Assembly: GCF_014205215.1 (NCBI RefSeq)
Contig: NZ_JACHNC010000001.1
Span: 687,001 to 751,000, forward strand
DNA length: 64,000 nt
Direction of reading: 5' to 3'
DNA from: Actinoplanes lobatus
Lineage (GTDB): Bacteria; Actinomycetota; Actinomycetes; Mycobacteriales; Micromonosporaceae
Shown here: piece after piece, positions 15,363-22,912 of the stretch
Numbering within the stretch: the stretch's first letter is position 1
How the letters are laid out: each line of letters begins with the position of its first letter
Notes under the pieces: generated by a model
What the model saw: the letters and a program-made list of their open reading frames with translations, nothing else
Databases searched by the model: none
What the model was told of the DNA's origin: nothing
Position numbers and translations under genes: made by a program

Positions 15363-16097
15363 ATGCGGATCGTAGTGGTGGGCGGCACCGGCCAGACCGG
15401 GCGACTGCTGGTGGAAGCGCTGCGCAAGGACGGCCATGAGGCGGCGCCGGCATCCCGGTCGACCGGGGTCGACGCCTTCACCGGGGCCGGCCTGAAAGAG
15501 GCCCTCACCGGCGCGGACGTGGTCTTCGACGTCACCAATCCGCCGGCCCGGGAGGAGGCGGCGGAGTTCTTCCGGGTCTCGTCGGAGAACCTGACGGCGG
15601 CCGGGCGCGAAGCCGGGGTACGGCATCTCGTGACCCTGTCGATCATCGGGCTGGAGAAGGCCTCGGACCTGGCGTACTACCGGGCGAAACTGGCCCAGGA
15701 GGCGGCCGTCCAGGCGGGCGGGCTGCCGTTCACCATCGTCCGGGCCGCGCAGTTCTTCGAGTTCCTCGACGTGCTGATGCAGGCGAACACCGACGGCGAC
15801 GAGATCCGGCTGGCGCCGGTGCGGGTGCAGCCGATCGCACTGTCCGATCTGGTCGCTCGTCTCGCCGGGCTGGCCGGTGCGGCGCCGGTGAACGGGACCG
15901 TCGAGATGGCCGGGCCGGAGGTGTTCGCCCTGGACGAGATCGGCCGCCTGCTCGCCGCCCCGGGACAGCACGTGACCAGCGACGGCCGGCCGTTCTTCGG
16001 CGCGGACATCCCGGTGGACGCCCTGGTGGCGGGACCGTCCGCCGACCTGGCGCCGACCACGCTGGCGGAATGGCGGGCCGCAAGAGAGCTTTTGTGA
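15363..16097 (+). CDS. NmrA-like NAD(P)-binding protein
   Basis: A 244-residue atypical short-chain dehydrogenase with the nucleotide motif VVGGTGQTGRLL at the N-terminus and the NmrA-type segments HLVTLSIIGLEK and YYRAKLAQE, where Tyr-x-x-x-Lys is kept as YYRAK. FTIVRAAQFFEF and the later domain (VEMAGPEVFALDEI) fit the NmrA/HSCARG subgroup, which senses the NADP(H) state or reduces quinones. There are no clues to substrate from its neighbours. It ends at the edge of a long foldback repeat. Confidence 0.8.
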   Translation: MRIVVVGGTGQTGRLLVEALRKDGHEAAPASRSTGVDAFTGAGLKEALTGADVVFDVTNPPAREEAAEFFRVSSENLTAAGREAGVRHLVTLSIIGLEKASDLAYYRAKLAQEAAVQAGGLPFTIVRAAQFFEFLDVLMQANTDGDEIRLAPVRVQPIALSDLVARLAGLAGAAPVNGTVEMAGPEVFALDEIGRLLAAPGQHVTSDGRPFFGADIPVDALVAGPSADLAPTTLAEWRAARELL

Positions 16098-16103
16098 TCA
16101 AGG

Positions 16104-16880
16104 TACGAGTGGCGCTTCCGGCTCCTTCTTCCGGTACGCGTGTCCTCGCCCCCTCCTGATCAGGGCCGTCCCGTCCGGTCGGCGCGCGCCTACTGCCCGC
16201 TCCGGCCTGTGCCGCGCCCGCCGGGCGGAGATCGGTGCCCGGGCGCCTGCCACCCGCTGCTTTCGGTCCCGCCGGGTGGGTGGTCGCGCTGTTGCCGGCC
16301 GGGCTCCCGGGTTGCCCGCTGCCGTAGCGCCGGTCGCCCCGTGCGGTGGTCCCGCTCTTGCTTCCCAGGCACGGGACTGCCCACGGCCGAATCCGCAATC
16401 CCTCGCCAGCAGGACGCGCCACCTGGAGCGATCTTGAACGATCTACCACCGCCTCGGGTGGCAAATCGTTCAAGATCGCACAACAGCGGCGGATAAAGCG
16501 GGCGAAACGGGCGCCTGTTTCCGGCGAAAGCCCCATTTCCGCCTAGCGCGGCGGACGGCGCCCCCATTTGGTGGTTCGCCCGACCGGGCGCTTGACGTAG
16601 AACCGCGAACGCCCAAGAAGGAGACTCCCGGATGGCCACAATGGCGCAAGATCGCGCGTTCGGTGACGATTAACCAAGATCTACATCAATGCCTGCAAGG
16701 ACAAACCGCAACCACCCGCCCGGCGCGAGTGGCGGCACATGCGGGGGTGGCCGACCGATCTACGCCCGGCGGGGGCAGCACAGGCTGGAGCGGGCAGCGA
16801 GAAGGGCCGAGCGGGCGGAACGGGACGAATGGGAACGGGACGGCGACACGCGTACGAGAAAAGGAAGCGGAAGCGGAAAG
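16104..16880. repeat. Long imperfect foldback (inverted-repeat) element between convergent genes
   Basis: No gene is supported in this 806-bp spacer. Its two ends are imperfect inverted copies. The block at 16193-16236 matches the reverse complement of 16754-16797 at 40 of 44 positions, and GTACGCGTGTC at 16134-16144 recurs inverted at 16846-16856, with similar CGCTTCCG-rich flanks outside. The arms span at least 100-130 bp each. A 50-bp perfect-arm hairpin lies near the centre. A third partial copy of the 44-bp block is found at 47719-47750. It looks like a foldback or MITE-like repeat family. No target-site duplication was found by eye. Confidence 0.7.
16429..16478. repeat. 50-bp hairpin at the centre of the foldback spacer
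   Basis: The arms CGATCTTGAACGAT (16429-16442) and ATCGTTCAAGATCG (16465-16478) are perfectly complementary, and inside them CCACC and GGTGG pair again. It could serve as a bidirectional terminator for the convergent genes on either side, though it lacks a T tract, or be the tip of the larger foldback element. Confidence 0.7.
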
Positions 16881-16903
16881 CGGACCTCGACCACCGAGGT
16901 TCT

Positions 16904-17851
16904 CTAGCTCTTGGTCTTGAAGGTGTTCCGGTAGCCCTGCGGGGTGGTGCTCAGGCGCTGGGTGAAGTGGTGCCGCAGCGTCTGGGCGCTGCCGAAGCCG
17001 GCCTTCGCGGCGATCGCGTCGATGCCGAGGTCGGTGTCCTCCAGCAGCCGGCGGGCGAGCAGCACGCGCTGTGCGGTCAGCCAGTCGTGCGGGGTGGCGC
17101 CGGTCTCGGCGCGGAAGCGGCGGGCGAAGGTGCGCGGGGCCATGTGGACGAGGTCGGCCAGGGTGTCCACGGTGTGCGGGTGGTCGAGGGTCTCCAGTAC
17201 GTGGCTGAGCAGCGGCTGGAGGGTTTCGCAGGAGATCGGCGGCACCGGCGTCTGGATGAACTGGGCCTGGCCGCCGTCGCGGTGTGGCGGCACCACCATA
17301 CGGCGGGCGATCTGGGCGGCCACCGCCGAGCCCTGTTCCTCGCGGATCAGGTGGATGCCGCAGTCGATGGCCGCGGCCGTCCCGGCGCTGGTGACGATGT
17401 TGTCGTCGACCACGTAGAGGACGCCCGGGTCGACCTTGGCCCGCGGGTAGCGGGCGGCCAGGTCGTCGGTGTGGCGCCAGTGTGTGGTGCAGCGGCGGTC
17501 GTCGAGCAGACCGGCCTCGCCGAGCGTGAACGCGCCGGTGCAGACGCTCATCACCCAGGCGCCGCGCTCGTGGGCTCGGCGCAGCACGTCGAGCACCTCG
17601 GACGGCACCTCGCGCATGTCGTTGGGGGCGATCGCGACCAGGTCGGCGGTTTCGGCCGGGGTGAGGTCGAACTCCGGGGTCATGCTGAAGCCGGCGTGGG
17701 TGCGCACCGGGGCGCCGCCGACCCCGCACACGTGGAAGTCGTAACCGGGCAGGCCCTCGGCGGTGCGGTCGTAGCCGAACAGCTCGCAGAGCACGCCGAG
17801 CTCGAAGACCGCCACCTCGGGCAGGGCGATCACAGCGACGCTTCTCAACAT
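16904..17851 (-). CDS. GlxA-type AraC-family regulator (DJ-1/PfpI domain plus HTH)
   Basis: A 315-residue protein. The N-terminal DJ-1/PfpI-like domain (about 1-190) starts SVAVIALPEVAVFELG and keeps the elbow VMSVCTGAFTLGEAGLLD with a cysteine. The C-terminal AraC DNA-binding domain (about 215-315) has two helix-turn-helix units ending GFGSAQTLRHHFTQRL and TPQGYRNTF. The family senses small molecules through the first domain. ATG 17851 is used because the upstream frame is not protein-like. It diverges from a 40-residue membrane peptide gene across 91 bp containing a palindrome, so it may regulate that gene and itself. Confidence 0.9.
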   Translation of the reverse strand: MLRSVAVIALPEVAVFELGVLCELFGYDRTAEGLPGYDFHVCGVGGAPVRTHAGFSMTPEFDLTPAETADLVAIAPNDMREVPSEVLDVLRRAHERGAWVMSVCTGAFTLGEAGLLDDRRCTTHWRHTDDLAARYPRAKVDPGVLYVVDDNIVTSAGTAAAIDCGIHLIREEQGSAVAAQIARRMVVPPHRDGGQAQFIQTPVPPISCETLQPLLSHVLETLDHPHTVDTLADLVHMAPRTFARRFRAETGATPHDWLTAQRVLLARRLLEDTDLGIDAIAAKAGFGSAQTLRHHFTQRLSTTPQGYRNTFKTKS

Positions 17852-17908
17852 GTGGCCACGGTACCCGAGGTTGGCAGCATCTTGAAGATGTATGGCATTC
17901 CTGCCACT

Positions 17909-17925
17909 GTTCCGGCGGCCGGAAC
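17909..17925. promoter_or_regulatory. Palindromic operator candidate between the GlxA-type gene and the small membrane peptide
   Basis: GTTCCGG, a 3-bp centre CGG, then CCGGAAC form a perfect 7-bp inverted repeat in the 91-bp divergent spacer. TGTATGG also occurs twice (near 17889 and 17940). The location suits a site shared by both promoters. Which protein binds is not shown. Confidence 0.5.
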
Positions 17926-17942
17926 GGCGCGACCCTTGATGT

Positions 17943-18065
17943 ATGGAAATCGCGATGCTTGTCTTCTTCGTCCTGCTATTGATCGCTTCGGTCACCGGGC
18001 TCACCGCGGACAGCCACGACAGCGCCGACTGGAAGCCCACTGACGGCGGGCGCCGGGCCGCATGA
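17943..18065 (+). CDS. 40-residue single-pass membrane peptide
   Basis: A short gene with ATG at 17943 and TGA at 18063. It encodes a hydrophobic segment (MLVFFVLLLIASVTGL, residues 5-20) followed by a polar tail TADSHDSADWKPTDGGRRAA. The clean membrane helix plus acidic/Trp/Pro tail is not chance-like, and I recall similar short peptides annotated as hypothetical in other actinobacteria. A second ATG at codon 5 is possible. It is divergent from the GlxA-type regulator, which suggests regulation by it. Function unknown; it could be a small membrane modulator. Confidence 0.6.
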   Translation: MEIAMLVFFVLLLIASVTGLTADSHDSADWKPTDGGRRAA

Positions 18066-18123
18066 CCCGGCGCCCGTCACAGCGCCGCCGGACCGCCCAC
18101 GAACACCGGCCCGGCGGCGGAGA

Positions 18124-19872
18124 TCAGCGACCCCCGGTCAGGACCGAGACCGGCTTCGGGGCCACCACCGGCGGCAGTGTCTTGCCCGGCGTCACGGCCG
18201 ACTTGATCGACAGCTCCTCGCCCGGATCCTCGCCGGTCCCCAGCTTCTCGGTGAACGGCTGGTGCACGGCCTTGCAGACCGTGCCCTTGGCCGGCACCTT
18301 GCCGGTCAGCAGGTAGCGGTCGACGGCGGCGGTCGCGCAGACGCCCGTGCCGTACGCCGTGTGCCCCCAGTTGTCGCTGGTCACCAGCCGCGAGTTGGGC
18401 AGCAGCCGGCTCGACGACACGGACGCGGCGTAGTTGGTGGCCGGGTCCCAGTAGTTGCCGACCACCAGGACGGTCGCCTTGGTCCGCTTGTTGAACGGGC
18501 CGCGGTAGGCGTCCTCGTCCCGTACGGTCCAGGTGCCGCTCGCGCACTGGACGCTGAGCCAGCCCCAGATCCGGCCGAAGTACGGCGCCTGGAGGTCACG
18601 GGAGGCGGTCGCCACCGGCCAGCCGTTCGCGTTCTTCGGGTGCTTGCCGTCGGTGCAGATGACCGCGCTCTGCGCCTCGAAGGAGTTGTCGTACGGGAAG
18701 TCGTACCCGATCTCCTTGGCGGCCTGGACCCGCTTGCGCAGCGACACCTCGGCGGCGGCCGCGGCGGTGCCACCGGCCTGCAGCGCGGCGACCTCGGCGG
18801 CCAGCTGGGTGACCATCTCCCCGGCGTACGTGCTGTAGAGGTAGCTGAGGCTGGCGCCGACGAAGTCCGCGTAGGTGATCTTGAAGGTGCCGAACTCGTC
18901 GGTGACGACCAGCGGCTTGGCCCGCAGCTTCCGGGCGATGGCCGCGTAGTTGGCGACCGGGTTGCCGGCGGCGAACGCGCAGTACTCCTCACCGGCCTTG
19001 TCGCAGCGGATCAGGATCTCCCGCAGGGCACGGCTCGCACCCTCGGCCGAGTGCATCCGGGCGTCCAGGATCCGGTTGCCGCTGCTGCCCGCGCCGACCC
19101 ACTGCCGCGGGTCGATGTTGCCGTCGACGGCGATCGCGCGGAACCGGTCCGGGAACAGGTTGGCGTAGTACTGCCCGAGCGCGGTGCCGTAGCTGAAACC
19201 CAGGTAGGTCAGCTTCTTGTCACCGACCGCGCGGCGCATCAGCTCCATGTCGCGGGCCACCTCGGCGGTGGACATCGCGCCGGCCAGGGTCTTGCCGGTG
19301 GTGGAGCAGGCCTTGCCGAAGGCCTTGGCGCCGGCGATGTACCGCTTCTCCTCGGCCGATCCGAGCGGGAACGCGACGTTCATCTTGTTGAAGACGGCGG
19401 TCTGCTGCTTGACCGACTTGAAGCACTTGATGTTGGCGCTGAACCCGATGCCGCGCGGGTCGACGCCGACGACGTCGAAGCGCTCCAGGACCGGGTCGCT
19501 CAGGAAGTCCGGCGCGAAGAGCGCGAACTGGGCGGCCGAGCCGCCCGGGCCGCCCGGGTTCACGAACAGACTGCCGATCTTACGCTTCTGGTCCTTGGCC
19601 TTGACGCGTACGACGGCCAGCTCGGTCTTGGCGCCCTTGGGCTTGTCGTAGTCGAGCGGCACCTTCACGGTGGCGCACTCGGCGATCTGGTAGCACTTGT
19701 ACCAGCCCAGCTTCGGCGTGGGCAGCCGGTCCAGGCGGCGCTTCTCGGCGGCGCTGGTGGTGGCGGACTTGGGCGCGGCCGACGCGGCTCCCGGCACCGA
19801 GACCGCCGCCGTCGTGGCGACGGCGGCGGCCAGGACGCCCGCGATGAGCAGGCGCGGTCGAATCGATGGCAT
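18124..19872 (-). CDS. Secreted alpha/beta hydrolase, tripeptidyl aminopeptidase-like
   Basis: A 582-residue exported protein with a signal peptide (hydrophobic core about 8-30, cleavage near ASA|AP). It has the S33-type layout: VNPGGPGGSA forms the oxyanion region, VGVDPRGIGFS follows, and LGFSYGTALGQ carries the nucleophile in G-x-S-x-G. NYWDPATNY supplies the acid and DNWGHTAYG the histidine near the C-terminus. A C-terminal TAP-like domain with paired cysteines is typical of Streptomyces Tap/SlpD-type enzymes that trim N-terminal tripeptides. AGAGGGGG precedes ATG 19872. It is a single-gene unit. Confidence 0.9.
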   Translation of the reverse strand: MPSIRPRLLIAGVLAAAVATTAAVSVPGAASAAPKSATTSAAEKRRLDRLPTPKLGWYKCYQIAECATVKVPLDYDKPKGAKTELAVVRVKAKDQKRKIGSLFVNPGGPGGSAAQFALFAPDFLSDPVLERFDVVGVDPRGIGFSANIKCFKSVKQQTAVFNKMNVAFPLGSAEEKRYIAGAKAFGKACSTTGKTLAGAMSTAEVARDMELMRRAVGDKKLTYLGFSYGTALGQYYANLFPDRFRAIAVDGNIDPRQWVGAGSSGNRILDARMHSAEGASRALREILIRCDKAGEEYCAFAAGNPVANYAAIARKLRAKPLVVTDEFGTFKITYADFVGASLSYLYSTYAGEMVTQLAAEVAALQAGGTAAAAAEVSLRKRVQAAKEIGYDFPYDNSFEAQSAVICTDGKHPKNANGWPVATASRDLQAPYFGRIWGWLSVQCASGTWTVRDEDAYRGPFNKRTKATVLVVGNYWDPATNYAASVSSSRLLPNSRLVTSDNWGHTAYGTGVCATAAVDRYLLTGKVPAKGTVCKAVHQPFTEKLGTGEDPGEELSIKSAVTPGKTLPPVVAPKPVSVLTGGR

Positions 19873-19987
19873 ATAGCCCCCTCTCAATGGACGATCGCAT
19901 CGTAGAAGACCGATGCGAGGGGGCCGTCCACTTCGGAGTCGCACCCGTGGTTGTCACTGCCTCGTCCTCATTTGGCACAGTGGACAG

Positions 19988-21142
19988 ATGCTGACCGACG
20001 TGGATCTGCCCGCGCCCGGACTGCTCTGGACCCGCTGGGCCACACTGAGCGCGACAGGTGCCGCGACCGGACAGGCCGGGCCGTGGACCATCGACGGTCG
20101 CGGCGCCGACTTCGCCGAGGGCGAGCGGAACTGGGCACGGTTCGCCCTGCTGGACGGCCGTCGCGCGGTCGTCTACGGGCACCACGGGCACAGCGCCACC
20201 ACCCGGGCCGATCCGCCGGTCGACCTGCTCACCGGCGCGCCGGACTGGCTGCCCTGGGACATCCTGTCCCCGCTCGCCGAGGGCGACCGGCTCGGCTTCG
20301 TGGTCTGGCACGAGAACGGCCGCTGGTCCCGGGTCCGCTACCCGGGGCGGCTCGCCGACGGCATGACCGACATGCTCGCTCCGCTGCTCACCGCCGAGCA
20401 CACCCTGGCCGCGCTGGGCCGGCTCGGCGCCCGCCCCGCCGCCGAGGAGCTGATCGCCGCCGCGATACGGGCCGCGGTGACGGCGGACCACATCGCCGCA
20501 CTGATCACCGGCCCGGACGCGGACATCGCGTCGGCCATGACCGTCGCCACCCGGGCCGGGCTGGTGCCCGGCAGCGCGGCGCCCCGGATCGAGCCCGGCC
20601 GGCGCCCGCCGATGCGCCGGGTCCGCCGGCTCAGCAAGGGCGAGCACGACCGGCTCGTCTGGGCGGCCATGCAGGACTCCCCCGAGCTGACCCGGCCGGC
20701 GCCGCCCGCCAGTGAGGAGCTGGACACGCTGATCTCCTGGCTGCGGGAGCGGTCGCCGCACGACGACGGGCGGTGCACCCTGCTGGCCTACGCCGACTCC
20801 ACCAGCTTCAGCTCCCAGCCCGGCGGCTTCCCGCCGGGCGACCGGCCCGGCGAGGAGCGGTACGCCGCCTTTCGCCGGCTCACCGAGCTGGTCCGGGCGC
20901 TGCGCCACACCGAGTCCGATCCACGGTACGGGCGGTGGCTCTTCCTCCGGGTGGAGACCAGCGCCACCGGCGTCCAGGTGGAACGCCGCTACGACTCCTG
21001 GCCGCCGTGGTGGCACGACGACGGCGTCTCCGGGCCGTGGCGGACCAACCTCCAGGAGGAGATGACGTCCCGCGGCCCGGCGTGGCGGCCGTCCTGGGTC
21101 ACACTGCTCGACCCGGAGACCGCCTACCGGCCCACGTCGTGA
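19988..21142 (+). CDS. Uncharacterised 384-residue protein
   Basis: I do not recognise this protein. It is soluble, with no signal peptide. The N-terminal third is rich in Trp and has strands (LLWTRWATL, WARFALLDGRRAVVYGHHGH, LGFVVWHENGRWSRVRYPG). The middle (about 130-215) is Ala-rich and helical. The C-terminal third reads as strands again (CTLLAYADSTSFSSQP, WLFLRVETSATGVQVERRYDSW, PSWVTLLDP). The alternating layout suggests two related beta domains around a helical hinge. ATG 19988 is chosen as the first start after the divergent hydrolase promoter. It converges tail to tail with the glucanase gene, 6 bp apart. Confidence 0.7.
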   Translation: MLTDVDLPAPGLLWTRWATLSATGAATGQAGPWTIDGRGADFAEGERNWARFALLDGRRAVVYGHHGHSATTRADPPVDLLTGAPDWLPWDILSPLAEGDRLGFVVWHENGRWSRVRYPGRLADGMTDMLAPLLTAEHTLAALGRLGARPAAEELIAAAIRAAVTADHIAALITGPDADIASAMTVATRAGLVPGSAAPRIEPGRRPPMRRVRRLSKGEHDRLVWAAMQDSPELTRPAPPASEELDTLISWLRERSPHDDGRCTLLAYADSTSFSSQPGGFPPGDRPGEERYAAFRRLTELVRALRHTESDPRYGRWLFLRVETSATGVQVERRYDSWPPWWHDDGVSGPWRTNLQEEMTSRGPAWRPSWVTLLDPETAYRPTS

Positions 21143-21148
21143 CCCCGG

Positions 21149-22762
21149 TCAGAACGGGGTCAGGGTGATCCCGGCCGCCCGCGGGTCACCGTCGTGCACC
21201 AGCGACTCCTGGTTGAGCACGTCGTCGAAGGCGAACGCGTACGCCTTGCCGTCGACCATGTTGGTGTGGATCGACTTCGCGTACGGGTTGGCCGGCCCGC
21301 CGGTGTAGAAGTCTGCCGCCGTACCGCCCGGCTGGGTGTCGATCCGGCCCAGCGTGGTCCGCCACAGCGCGGCGCAGAGGGTTCGCGCGATCGGGCCGAC
21401 CACCTGGTCGTTCGGCGCGGCCAGGGCGCCGTCGCAACCCCAGACGTTCGCCGTGGAGGGCTTGGTGAAGGACGCCACGGTACGCCCGGAAGCGTCGGTG
21501 AAGTTCAGGACGTTCCCGCTGGTGCGGCCCGAGTACCGCACGTCCGGCCGGTCGGTGAACGGCACCACGGTCAGGGTCTTCGACGTGTACGCGTTCCACG
21601 CGGTGGTGATGTAGGAGTCCAGGTAGGACGCGCTCATCAGCCCGGCGTCGGCGGCCTTGCCGGGGGCCAGCACCCGCAGCACGGTGCCGTCCGCGGCGGT
21701 CACCACGCTCTTGGCGAAGTCGGCGTTCGCCCGGACCGCGTCGATCACCTTCTGCCGGCCGCCGCCGGCCAGCTCACCGGTCCGGCTCGTGACACCGCCG
21801 CCGCCGGTGACCGTGACGATGTGCGGGATCGCGAACATGTCCACCTGCGAGCTGTTCAGAAACAGGCCGGAGCCGTCGAGGGTGAACTCGCTCCAGTCGA
21901 AGAGGGTGTCGCGGTTGGGGTCGCCGCCCGCCCACGGGGCCGGCTGGACCAGGCCGTCGGTGGTGAGCCGGAAGTCGAGCTTGCGGCCCAGCGAGAAGTA
22001 GATCCGGCCGGAGAGGTTCTTCGGGACCCGCACCGTGGTGGCGGCGCCGTTCGCCGGGCCGGCGATGGCGACGTCCGGCGCCGGGACCGGGACGGCCCCG
22101 CCGCCGGTCCACGGGGTGAAGGCGCCCGACGCGTTGACGTACCCGAGCTTGCCGGTGTTCAGGTTGACGCCCAGGACGTACAGATAGACGTCCTGGTTAC
22201 GGCCGGTCCGGTTGGTGACGGTGAGCGGAAGCAGATCGCTCGCCGGCGGAACCGTGGTGGGCGCCGCCGTCGTCGGTGCGGTGGTCGTCGGCGCGACGGT
22301 GGTGGGGGCCGTCGTGGGCGTCGCGGTGGGAACGGTCGCCGTCGGCACGGTGGTCGTGGGAGTGGTCGCCACTCCGTTGCACGGGACACCGTTCAGCTTG
22401 CAGTTCACCGGCTGCGGCCCGGCTCCGACGAAGCCGAACGTCACGCTCGCGCCGACCGGGACCGACCCGTTCCAGGACCGGTTGGTGAACGTCCGGTGTG
22501 TTCCGGAGGCGGTCATGTCCGTCTCCCAGAAGCTGCCGACCGAACTTCCCGCCGGAAGGTCGAACTCCACCTTCCAGGACGTCATGGCGGACACCCCGGT
22601 GTTGGCGACGGTCACCTCGTCCTGCCATCCGCTGCCCCAGTCGGAGACGGTGCGCAGGGTGGCGGTGGGCGCGGCGGCCGAGGCCGGCAGGGCTATCCAG
22701 GCGGTGGTGAGGGCCGCGACGGTCGCGGTCGCGGCGAGGACAAGACTCCGTTTACGGCGCAT
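21149..22762 (-). CDS. Secreted GH64 beta-1,3-glucanase with N-terminal CBM2
   Basis: A 537-residue exported enzyme: signal peptide (1-30), a CBM2-like domain (about 32-128, with WGSGWQDEVTVANTG and SWNGSVPVGASVTFGF), a Thr/Pro/Ala/Val linker (about 132-172), and a GH64 thaumatin-like catalytic domain (about 175-537). Catalytic-region landmarks are GRIYFSLGRKLDFRL, DWSEFTLDGSGLFLNSSQVDMF and the C-terminal IHTNMVDGKAYAFAFDDV. GH64 enzymes release oligosaccharides from laminarin-type beta-1,3-glucan such as fungal walls. The CBM2 module would tether it to insoluble polysaccharide. It sits next to a glycan uptake operon in the same direction but has its own spacer. Confidence 0.9.
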   Translation of the reverse strand: MRRKRSLVLAATATVAALTTAWIALPASAAAPTATLRTVSDWGSGWQDEVTVANTGVSAMTSWKVEFDLPAGSSVGSFWETDMTASGTHRTFTNRSWNGSVPVGASVTFGFVGAGPQPVNCKLNGVPCNGVATTPTTTVPTATVPTATPTTAPTTVAPTTTAPTTAAPTTVPPASDLLPLTVTNRTGRNQDVYLYVLGVNLNTGKLGYVNASGAFTPWTGGGAVPVPAPDVAIAGPANGAATTVRVPKNLSGRIYFSLGRKLDFRLTTDGLVQPAPWAGGDPNRDTLFDWSEFTLDGSGLFLNSSQVDMFAIPHIVTVTGGGGVTSRTGELAGGGRQKVIDAVRANADFAKSVVTAADGTVLRVLAPGKAADAGLMSASYLDSYITTAWNAYTSKTLTVVPFTDRPDVRYSGRTSGNVLNFTDASGRTVASFTKPSTANVWGCDGALAAPNDQVVGPIARTLCAALWRTTLGRIDTQPGGTAADFYTGGPANPYAKSIHTNMVDGKAYAFAFDDVLNQESLVHDGDPRAAGITLTPF

Positions 22763-22826
22763 GGGGGTGCGGCCTCCGAAGGTGTGACGGTCAGGGGATG
22801 ACCGGCAGTATTCGCCTTCAGAAACC

Positions 22827-22839
22827 GCTCTCCCAGAGC
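22827..22839. promoter_or_regulatory. Possible operator upstream of the glucanase gene
   Basis: GCTCT and AGAGC flank CCC, a 13-bp inverted repeat 64 bp upstream of the glucanase start. Beside it is an AT-rich stretch (TTAACATTGTTTTAA) that could hold promoter elements. The site resembles half of a CebR/LacI-type box in composition only. Confidence 0.3.
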
Positions 22840-22912
22840 ATTTAACATTGTTTTAAGGTCTATTTCGCCGACGTTTCCGCCGCCCCCCGATAACACTTTC
22901 CCGGCTGGATGA

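Noticed and set aside
16190..16639. Open frames inside the foldback spacer
   Set aside because: They cross an inverted repeat, have no ribosome site, and change meaning between the repeat copies, so they are not coding.
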